Assembly: GCA_026770585.1 (NCBI GenBank)
Contig: MU646348.1
Coordinates: forward strand, 28,394-38,602
From: Baffinella frigidus
Lineage: Eukaryota > Cryptophyceae > Cryptomonadales > Baffinellaceae
DNA length: 10,209 bases
Direction of reading: 5' to 3'
Numbering within the stretch: the first letter of the stretch is position 1; each line of letters opens with the position of its first letter. The notes beneath the pieces were generated by a model that saw only the letters and a list, made by a program, of their open reading frames with translations, was not told the origin of the DNA and made no database searches. Below are positions 5,480 through 10,209 of this stretch, piece by piece. Made by a program: the position numbers and the translations under genes.

Positions 5480-6181
5480 AACATACCCGAAGCGTTGCTT
5501 GACGATAAGCGATAATTCGGGTATGTTACGACTCGGGTCTTCGGGTAACGATCGGGTATTCGGGTAACGATTCGGGTAACGATCCGGGTAACGATTCGGA
5601 CATTTGGGTATCGTAAAAAAAAGGGTTGATTGAGGATACACAACGATTCACAATTATTGCAATTCGGGTATTCGGGTAACGATTCGGGTAACGATGCGGG
5701 TAACGATTCGGGTAACGATTCGGGTAACGATTCGGGTAACGATTCGGGTAACGATTCATGAATTCGGGTAACGATTCAAGTGACGATTCGGGTAACGATT
5801 CGGGTATTCGGGTAACACACCCGAAGCGTTTCTTGGGGAACTTGCTCCGCATCTCGGCCCTCGGTTAACGATTCGCGTATTCGGGTAACGATTCGGGTAC
5901 TCGGGTAGCGATTCGGGTATTCGGGTTTACGATTCGGGTAACGGTTCGGATATTCGGGTAACATACCCGAAGCGTTTCTTGACGATCAGCAACGATTTGG
6001 GTATGTTACGATTCGGGTCTTCGGGTAACGATTCGGGTAATGATTCGGGTAACGATTCGGGTAACGATTCGAGAATTCGGGTAACGATTCGGGTAACGAT
6101 TCGGGTAACGATTCGGGTATTCGGGTAACATACCCGAAGCGTTTCTTGACGATCGTGTTGGGGAACTTGCACCGCATCTCT
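5480..6181. repeat. 12-bp satellite (GATTCGGGTAAC) with higher-order structure
   Basis: About two dozen GGGTAAC-containing units, mostly spaced 12 bp, form runs broken by ATTCGGGTATTCGGGT joints. A conserved landmark, AACATACCCGAAGCGTT, is at 5480, 5814 (AACACACCC), 5960 and 6127. The landmarks at 5480 and 5960 are followed by TATGTTACGA, TCGGGTCTTCGGGTAACG, giving a 480-bp period (40 units). Those at 5814 and 6127 lead into GGGGAACTTGC, CCGCATCTC. AACATACCCGAA (5480-5491) pairs with TTCGGGTATGTT (5516-5527), and nearly so at 5960-6007. Because 12 is divisible by 3, all minus frames stay open and give NRYP, SLPE or IVTR repeats. I do not regard these as proteins. Confidence 0.9.
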
Positions 6182-6199
6182 GCCCCTGACTTGTCCCTG

Positions 6200-6312
6200 G
6201 TTCAGGGTTCGGGGTTTAGGGTTTAGGGTTTAGTGGTTAGGGTTTAGTGGTTAGGGTTTAGGGTTTAGGGTTTGGAGTTTAGGGTCTAGGGTTTAGGGTT
6301 TGGGGTTAGGTG
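6200..6312 (+). repeat. Telomeric TTTAGGG block
   Basis: Near-canonical heptamers with a few variants (TAGTGGTTAGGG, TTTGGAGTTTAGGG) lie directly after the 12-bp satellite. The G-rich strand is on +. Confidence 0.9.
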
Positions 6313-6486
6313 ATTCAGGATGTCCTCTGTAGCACACTAATCCGGGAGAGGGGGTGGTTCTTTTAGAATCCGGCAAAGAAAGTTTATGGACAACTATTAC
6401 TAGAGTTTACAGTTACTTGTATGACCCACTTATGTAGTAAATTTTTGGATTCAGCTGCAGTCTGATTTTTTTTGACTCTGCCCGGT
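6313..6486. other. Unique segment between telomeric blocks
   Basis: 170 bp of AT-rich sequence without a frame or repeat I can identify. The start (GTAGCACACTAATCCGG, 6330-6346) resembles the AGACTAATCCGG end of the tandem units at 1939-2170, so part of it may derive from that family. TTTTAGAATCCGG (6361-6373) resembles 186-198. Confidence 0.45.
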
Positions 6487-6575
6487 GGTTTAGGGTTTAG
6501 GGTTGAAGGTTTAGGGTTTAGGTTTTACAGTTTTAAGGTGTAGGGTTGAGTGCTCAGGGTTTAGGGTCTAGGGTT
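6487..6575 (+). repeat. Telomeric block, left border of the 6576 open segment
   Basis: TTTAGGG-type heptamers with GGGTTGA and GGGTCTA variants, G-rich strand on +, end at the TTCAGCTGAA palindrome (6574-6583). Confidence 0.85.
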
Positions 6576-6776
6576 CAGCTGAAGCCGTCGCAACAGGACA
6601 AAGACGGATTGGACGGGCAACTTCTTTCTTCGAGCCATCTTAACGTCTGTAAAAGTATTGATTCATCGCTTTCGGGCAACGAAAATCACTACACAATTGG
6701 ATCGTTGGATGCGAGCGACCATTCAGATCTGAACTTTCAGAGCAACGCCGGGAATCGGCAGCCTTGTGTTCCCACC
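6576..6776 (+). pseudogene. 67-codon open segment, possible captured exon fragment
   Basis: Codons 6576-6776 contain no stop and encode a polar stretch rich in Ser, Asp, Asn and Gln (for example GQLLSSSHLNVCKSIDSS and NENHYTIGSLDASDHSDL). The antisense frame with the same codon boundaries contains a stop. There is no ATG at its start: the frame simply continues into telomeric sequence on both sides, ending at a TGA (6792-6794) in C-strand repeats. The segment is bounded by telomeric blocks of opposite polarity. An exon fragment carried between telomeric ends would fit. Chance openness of 67 codons is also possible. No family is recognised. Confidence 0.3.
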
Positions 6777-6826
6777 CTAAACCATAAACCATGAACCCTA
6801 AATTCTAAACCCTGAACCCTCAAAAT
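6777..6826 (-). repeat. C-strand telomeric block
   Basis: CCCTAAACC, AACCATGAACCC, TTCTAAACCC and TGAACCC show the G-rich strand on minus, inverted relative to the block at 6487-6575. Confidence 0.85.
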
Positions 6827-6900
6827 TTTGCAAACATTCCCGGTCGTGTAAGAACCACGTGCGATATGTAGAGAGACTTTTACTGATTTGATGGCGTTGG
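6827..6900. other. Short unique segment
   Basis: CGGTCGTG (6841-6848) has an inverted copy at 7012-7019, on the far side of the 23-bp minisatellite. The arm is only 8 bp, so I do not annotate an element. TACTGATTTGAT (6881-6892) resembles CACTGATTTATC at 7022-7033. Confidence 0.35.
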
Positions 6901-6987
6901 TCCATAAACTTAAGGCGTCCAGATCCATAAACTTAAGGCGTCCAGAGTCCATAAACTTATGGCGTCCATAAACTTAAGGCGTCCAGA
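6901..6987 (+). repeat. 23-bp minisatellite, four units
   Basis: Units TCCATAAACTTAAGGCG plus TCCAGA lie at 6901-6923, 6924-6947, 6948-6964 (shortened, with TTATGG) and 6965-6987. Near-identical copies indicate recent slippage or unequal exchange. Confidence 0.9.
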
Positions 6988-7064
6988 TTTGAGGCCACCC
7001 GCCGGGAGTCCCACGACCGTTCACTGATTTATCTTCGTATACTGTTGTATACTCGGTGATATAT

Positions 7065-7168
7065 GACTCTGGGTAGGTGACTCTCTAGAGCATCTTTCTG
7101 CTCTCGCGTGTCGCCTCCCAGAGGCGCCCCGCGAGTGTACAAGCCTCGACGCCAACCAACCCTGAGTC
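7065..7168. mobile_element. 104-bp inverted-repeat element with stacked hairpins
   Basis: Arms 7065-7078 (GACTCTGGGTAGGT) and 7155-7168 agree at 12 of 14 positions. Inside are AGAGCA (7087-7092) paired with TGCTCT (7099-7104), and a two-tier stem in which CTCGCG (7103-7108) pairs with CGCGAG (7130-7135) around CGCCTC (7112-7117) and GAGGCG (7121-7126), separated by a 3x3 internal loop. The two hairpins overlap by two bases and compete there. The fold could act as DNA or RNA. No known RNA family is recognised. Confidence 0.5.
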
Positions 7169-7244
7169 TATCAATCTCGGAACATCACAGAATCTTTTGA
7201 GTATCTTAAGGCTTCCGATTCTAGTACAAATTGTTTAGATAGAC
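7166..7244. mobile_element. 79-bp deletion derivative related to MITE family A
   Basis: GTCTATC (7166-7172) and GATAGAC (7238-7244) form the outer inverted repeat. Next to it, AATCTCGGAACATCACAGAATC matches the family A terminus, and AAGGCTTCC matches the family A interior. The middle of the family (AAAATAGC repeats) is missing, so this looks internally deleted. It overlaps the preceding element by three bases. Confidence 0.55.
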
Positions 7245-7291
7245 TGCATCCGTGAAGCTCCCGCTGGGCGAGACGTGATGGCATGCAAGAT

Positions 7292-7428
7292 TTAATCTCG
7301 GAACAAACCTGAATCTGTTGAGGCTTCCAACGCCGAAGATAAGGGTGGATATGCTATTTTAGGCATAAAATCAAGGCTTGGATGCGTGTACGTATTAACA
7401 GATTATGTTATGTTCCGAAATGAGATTA
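7292..7428. mobile_element. MITE family A, reverse-oriented copy 3
   Basis: Read on the minus strand, it contains AATCTCATTTCGGAAC, AGCATATCCACCCTTATC, TTCGGCGTTGGAAGCCT and CAGATTCAGG in the same order as 4616-4764. The 5' third of the interior, including the first AAGATAGC repeat, is diverged or missing. Its + right end (CCGAAATGAGATTACTATC) and flank are partly duplicated at 7499-7534. Confidence 0.8.
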
Positions 7429-7545
7429 CTATCAGTGACTAGAGAGGTGCCCTACGGTAGGGCCCTAGGACCTGCCTAGGACCTCTGGCACAAACCGTGT
7501 TATGTTTGAGATTGCTATCAGTGACTAGACAGGTTTCTGGCACAA
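7407..7545 (+). repeat. Tandem duplication of an element end and its flank
   Basis: 7407-7448 plus 7485-7493 (GTTATGTTCC, GAGATTACTATCAGTGAC, TCTGGCACAA) recur at 7499-7545. The second copy lacks CCGAAA inside the element end. The first contains an extra 36 bp (7449-7484) composed of a near-palindrome, GCCCTAC-G-GTAGGGC, and two copies of CCTAGGACCT. The flank belongs to the repeat family at 3117-3171. Confidence 0.75.
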
Positions 7546-7574
7546 CCCCTGTCCGGATTAGTCAACTTCCCAGT
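7521..7574 (+). repeat. Diverged copy of the 55-bp core repeat
   Basis: GACTAGACAGGTTTCTGG, TGTCCGGATTAG and AACTTCCCAGT align with GACTAATCACGCGGTTTCTGG, CGTCCGGATAACG and ATCTTCCTAGT at 3119-3171, with small indels. Confidence 0.65.
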
Positions 7575-7576
7575 AA

Positions 7577-7855
7577 AAAAACACCCAGTTCAGTCAACCG
7601 CCCCGGGACCAGGCGTATTCAAAAGTAGACATCCTGGGGCCGTGGTACAAATCCGTCAACTTTGGCGCGAAACGGCACGCACCTCGGCCAATCGAGATAC
7701 TGCGCGACGTCTTTGGTCACGTCCCCCGACGCGAGGAGGATGTCGTCCGAAAACGGGCGGTTGAAGCGAGGATCTGGGACGAACGAGCGCCCCTAAAACC
7801 CGCCAACGAACACGCCGTCAGCATGCGTCCGAAAAAAAACTCCCATTCAGGGTAG
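7577..7855 (+). pseudogene. Open frame without a start codon, possible gene relic
   Basis: Following an in-frame TAA, 92 codons run without a stop to TAG at 7853-7855. The only ATG is near the 3' end (MRPKKNSHSG), so no complete gene starts here. The first part overlaps repeat DNA. From about 7600 the translation looks protein-like (GPWYKSVNFGAKRHAPRP, VPRREEDVVRKRAVEAR), with high GC at codon positions 1 and 3 and low GC at position 2. The antisense frame (7619-7872) shares the codon boundaries and also looks protein-like, so one is probably the shadow of the other. RNY codon bias favours this strand slightly at position 1 only. No family is recognised. Confidence 0.35.
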
Positions 7856-7872
7856 TAATCGGCATACGGCAT
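7619..7872 (-). pseudogene. Broken minus-strand reading frame, possible gene relic
   Basis: From ATG at 7872 the frame reads MPYADYYPEWEFFF up to a run of eight T (7839-7832). Plausible sequence then continues in another frame (THADGVFVGGF), meets TAG at 7795-7793, and goes on for 57 codons to TGA at 7621-7619 (with SDDILLASGDVTKDV and WPRCVPFRAKVDGFVP). GC at codon position 3 is 41 of 57 in the last part. The in-frame TAG lies in GGGTTTTAGGGG, which resembles a telomeric heptamer. A homopolymer frameshift plus a nonsense codon would make this a pseudogene. It competes with the unbroken + frame over the same bases. I do not recognise the protein. Confidence 0.35.
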
Positions 7873-8034
7873 TGGACTACGTCATTGTAGAAATGAGCTC
7901 CGCGCGGGATTTTAGAACGTCAGGTGAGGAGGTCAGGAACATCAAAAAAATGATTTTTTCCGTTTTGTGACATGTGCCCACTTGTAACGGTTTCAAATAG
8001 GCCCCTCGAGCGTTCTCGTGTGGTACCGCAACAG
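7873..8034. other. Unique segment, no gene recognised
   Basis: It contains an A7/T6 palindromic patch near 7946-7960 and, at 8016-8028, a sequence like the end of the element at 4856-5034. Nothing else is identified. Confidence 0.45.
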
Positions 8035-8171
8035 GGTTCCCATCCCTAGCTCTGCCCGACTAAAACTCCATATAATATATTTAGAGCCATATAATGCTTT
8101 TAGAGCAGAAACTCCCGTACAGAAGGGCAACTAAAACACATTTATTGCGAGCCGAGTTAGGAATGGGAACC
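8035..8171. mobile_element. 137-bp MITE, GGTTCCCATCCCTAG ends
   Basis: Arms 8035-8058 and 8148-8171 agree at 20 of 24 positions. The interior is AT-rich, with CCATATAAT twice (8068, 8088) and TTTAGAGC twice. No target duplication is apparent. Frames on both strands (8081-8284, 8094-8327) run from here into the 18-bp minisatellite and are not convincing genes. Confidence 0.7.
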
Positions 8172-8210
8172 TCGCTGGGGTTGCGGACGACCTGGTGGGG
8201 CAAAAAATAT

Positions 8211-8300
8211 AAAGTGGCTGGGAGGGTCAAAGTGTTCGGGGTTCTCAAAGTGGATGAGATCCTCAAAGTGGTCGGGATGCTCAAAGTGGTTGCGAGGCTC
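8211..8300 (+). repeat. 18-bp minisatellite, five exact-length units
   Basis: Five consecutive units of 18 bp start AAAGTG and mostly end CTC (8211, 8229, 8247, 8265, 8283). The first six bases are conserved and the rest vary at scattered sites. In + frame they encode a hexapeptide series, KVAGRV to KVVARL. ACCTCGCTGGGGTTGCGGACGA-like sequence lies on the left (8170-8191) and again on the right (8343-8364), bracketing the array. Confidence 0.9.
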
Positions 8301-8388
8301 GTAACCTCACGGGGGTTTAGGGTTTAGGGTTTCGGGTTTAGGACCTCGCGGGGGTTGCGCACGATTTGGCGGGGTGGGAGCGGCGGAC
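8301..8388 (+). repeat. Telomeric patch with flanking direct repeat
   Basis: GGGTTTAGGGTTTAGGGTTTCGGG at about 8314-8337 is followed by GACCTCGCGGGGGTTGCGC, a second copy of the sequence left of the minisatellite (8170-8200). Confidence 0.7.
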
Positions 8389-8950
8389 ACATCTTCCCCT
8401 TTTGCTTCCCTGTCACGTCCACACCCTGCAGGCGAGAGAGAGGGTTCAGGGTTCAGGGTGTATGTTCAAGGTTTAGGTCTAGGTTTAGGGTGTGGGGCGT
8501 GAGGTTTGGCGCTTCCCTGTCACATCAACCCCCTGTTTTCAAGAAGCATCACGGTTAGGCGAGAGATCTTTATTGCTACCAACACGGCCGCCATGTATGC
8601 ACGTTAGGCTGGTGTGCTAGACGCTACGCCCCAAACCCCTCTCCACCAGGCGCATTTTGCTGCATCCAGACCATCCCTGCTACCCATCTTCCCTTTTTGC
8701 TTCCCTGTCACATCCACACCCTGTTGCCAAGAAGTATCACGGTTAGGAGAGAGATCTTAACTGCTATGGCCGCCATGTATGCACGTGAGGCTGGTTATAA
8801 CACGGCCGCCATGTATGCACGTTAGGCTGGTTCTAGACGCTACGCCCCCTCTCCGCCAGGCGAGTGTTGCTGCATCCCGAACATCCCTACTACCCACACA
8901 TCTTCCCCTTTTGCTTCCCTGAGACATCCAAAACCTGTACAGGACACCGA
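8389..8950 (+). repeat. ~190-bp tandem repeat, partial and full units
   Basis: GCTTCCCTGTCACATCC-type starts are at 8404, 8511, 8699 and 8912. Full units 8511-8698 (188 bp) and 8699-8911 (213 bp) contain AAGARGTATCACGGTTAGG, GAGAGATCTT, GGCCGCCATGTATGCACG, AGACGCTACGCCCC, CACCAGGCG and TGCTGCATCC. The second is longer mainly because GGCCGCCATGTATGCACG plus flank is duplicated 36 bp apart (8768, 8804). The first and last copies are cut off by telomeric repeats (8440-8505, from 8950). No frame persists across units. Confidence 0.85.
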
Positions 8951-9078
8951 GAGGGTTTAGGATTCAGGGTTTAGGTTCGAGGTGTAGGGTGTGGGGTTGA
9001 GGGTTGAGGTCTAGGGTGGTGAGTGTGGAGTTTAAGGTTTAGGGTGTAGATGTGGGGTTTAGGGTTTAGGGTAACAGT
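8951..9078 (+). repeat. Decayed telomeric DNA
   Basis: Variants GGATTCAGGG, GAGGTGTAGGGTGTGG, GGGTTGAGG and GGTCTAGGG are mixed with two canonical heptamers near 9059-9071. Confidence 0.85.
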
Positions 9079-9204
9079 GTTGGGTGTGGGGCTTAGAGGT
9101 GAGGGGTTCAGAATGGAGACGTTGGGTTTGGGGCTTGGGGGTGAGGGGTTAGGGATGGAGACGTTGGGTGTGGGGCTTAGAGGTGAGGGATTCGGGATGG
9201 AAAC
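9079..9204 (+). repeat. 42-bp minisatellite, three units
   Basis: Units 9079-9120, 9121-9162 and 9163-9204 are each exactly 42 bp (GTTGGGTGTGGGGCTTAG, GGTGAGGGGTTC, ATGGAGAC). 42 is six heptamers, so the unit may be an amplified stretch of decayed telomeric DNA. It is also 14 codons, which keeps a frame open (METLG, GLRGEGF). I do not regard that as a gene. Confidence 0.9.
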
Positions 9205-9930
9205 CTGCCTCCGAACAGCGTCTCGAGGGTTTGGAATTTAGAGTCTAGAGTGGGGTTTGGGATTAGTTCAGGTTGGAGTTAAGGGTTCGTGTTTATGGGT
9301 TGAGGATAGAGACCTGCCACTGAATAAGCGCCTTGAGTACTTCGGATTACGTTTTAGGGTTCAGAGTTTATGATGTGGGGTTTGGGGTTTAGATTTTATG
9401 GTGTGGGGTTTAGGGTAGAGTTTATGATGTGGGGTTTAGGGTGTGGGGTTGAAGGGTTGGTTGGGGTGTGGGGTTTGGGGTTTGGGATGGGTTTAAGGTG
9501 AGACCTGCCACTGAATAAGCGCCTCCAGGGTTTAGCGTTCAGGGATTTGAGTCCAGGGCTTCGCAACCCCGTAAGGTTCAGGGTTTAGGGATTGGGAATG
9601 GAGACCTGCCACTGAATAAGCGCCTCGATTGTTCAGAGTTTAGGGTGTGAGGTTTAGGGTTTAGGGTAAGGGTAAGGGGAATGGTGTGGGGTTTAGGGTT
9701 TGGAGGTGAGACCTGCCACTGAATAAGCGCCTCGAGAATTTCGGATCAGGTTTTAGGTTCAGTTTTGATGGTGTGGGGTTTAGGGTTCAGGTGGGGGGTT
9801 GGAGGGTTGGGGTTTGGGGTTTGGGGTTTGGGGTGTGGGGTTGGAGGGTTGGGGTGTGGGGTTTGGGGTTTAAGGTTTAGTGGTTGGGGATAGAGACCTG
9901 CCACTGAATAAGCGCCTCGAGTAGCGCGGA
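9201..9930 (+). repeat. Interspersed ~27-bp boxes in decayed telomeric DNA
   Basis: Five nearly identical boxes begin at 9310, 9501, 9602, 9709 and 9894. Their shared core is CCTGCCACTGAATAAGCG, preceded by AGA and followed by CCT and usually CGAG. A diverged sixth lies at 9201-9227 (AAACCTGCCTCCGAACAGCG). Spacings are 191, 101, 107 and 185 bp. After boxes 1 and 4 comes shared sequence (TTCGGAT, TTTTAGG, TTCAG, GATGTGGGG or GGTGTGGGG), which suggests a ~190-bp higher-order unit. The intervening DNA is variant heptamers. The boxes are far better conserved than the sequence around them. Confidence 0.9.
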
Positions 9931-10209
9931 AGTGTCGTACGCATTGACCACCCCCTGGTTGAGGGTTGAGTGTTCAGGGTGTGGGGGTCAGGGTTGAGGA
10001 TTTAGGGTGTGGGGTTTAGGGTTTAGGGCTTGGAGTTTAAGGTTTAGGGTTGAAAGTTGAGGGTTTAGGGTTTATGGTTTAGGGTTTAGGGTTTAGGGTG
10101 TAGGGTTTGGGGTGTAGGGTTCAGGCAGGGTTTAGGGTTTAGGGTTTAGGGTTTGGGGTTTGGGGTGTAGGGTTTGGGGTGTAGGGTTCATGCAGGGTTT
10201 AGGGTTTAG
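9931..10209 (+). repeat. Telomeric repeats reaching the window end
   Basis: After a short unique piece (9920-9955), variant heptamers become more regular to the right, with runs of TTTAGGG at 10063-10098 and 10128-10157. A duplicated module (GTGTAGGGTTTGGGGTG, TAGGGTTC, GCAGGGTTTAGGG) is at about 10097-10136 and 10163-10205. The G-rich strand is on +, the orientation expected if the chromosome end lies to the right. Confidence 0.85.

Noticed and set aside
5437-6177. Long minus-strand frames with NRYP, SLPE and IVTR repeats
   Set aside because: They come from a 12-bp satellite, divisible by three and free of stops, so every minus frame is open. There is no non-repetitive domain, and the frames overlap one another.
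6841-7019. Possible element bounded by CGGTCGTG and CACGACCG
   Set aside because: Arms of 8 bp at a distance of 160 bp are within chance expectation for this window.
8094-8327. Frame with KVVGML-like hexapeptide repeats
   Set aside because: The 18-bp minisatellite explains the pattern. The start lies inside an inverted-repeat element and the end lies in telomeric DNA.
8586-8820. GCCGCCATGT, a Kozak-like start context, three times
   Set aside because: The frame stops a few codons later (TAG in CACGTTAGG), or is interrupted at unit joints. It is simply part of the ~190-bp tandem repeat.
9050-9241. Glycine-rich + frame (METLG, GLRGEGF repeats)
   Set aside because: The 42-bp minisatellite keeps the frame open, and both flanks are telomeric repeats.

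Overview
This window looks like a eukaryotic subtelomere (or a large block of telomere-derived repeats inside a chromosome). The commonest short motif is the heptamer TTTAGGG and its decayed forms (GGGTTGA, GGGTTCA, GGTGTAG, GGGGTTT). Arabidopsis-type TTTAGGG telomeres occur in land plants, green algae, many stramenopiles, dinoflagellates, cryptophytes and apicomplexans, so the sequence alone does not name the host. The G-rich strand is on + in most blocks, so a true chromosome end, if one is near, should lie to the right. I see no intact protein gene, no tRNA or rRNA, no CRISPR array and no operon-like layout. Most open frames here are by-products of repeats whose unit length is a multiple of three.

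Layout. 1-1672: decayed telomeric DNA with interspersed GC-rich boxes, interrupted by three short inverted-repeat elements (317-508, 621-758, 938-1088). 1673-2240: a tandem array of 100-150 bp units. 2229-2332: a head-to-head switch of telomeric polarity. 2332-3033: three elements of 147-168 bp. 3035-3690: a second array that shares a ~55 bp core with the first. 3711-4157: a 28-bp minisatellite split by an inserted segment. 4157-5340: a dense cluster of palindromes and miniature inverted-repeat elements. 5395-5460: C-strand telomeric DNA. 5480-6181: an array of a 12-bp unit with 480-bp higher-order order. 6200-6830: telomeric blocks enclosing two unique segments, one with a 67-codon open frame. 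6841-7600: more inverted-repeat elements and a 23-bp minisatellite. 7577-7872: the best candidate for a protein-coding relic, open on both strands. 8035-8950: an inverted-repeat element, an 18-bp minisatellite and a ~190 bp tandem repeat. 8951-10209: decayed telomeric DNA with a 42-bp minisatellite and five nearly identical copies of a ~27 bp box.

The main biological content is about a dozen short (80-190 bp), gene-free, terminally inverted elements of MITE type, in several families. Internal comparisons show some of them moved. One sits in telomeric repeats with a 6-bp duplication that restores the heptamer register when one copy is removed. Another has an unoccupied paralogous site about 250 bp away. 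A third interrupts one of two copies of a duplicated segment. At least five elements share the terminal motif AATYTMATYTCGGA, which suggests one non-autonomous transposon superfamily whose enzyme source is not in this window.
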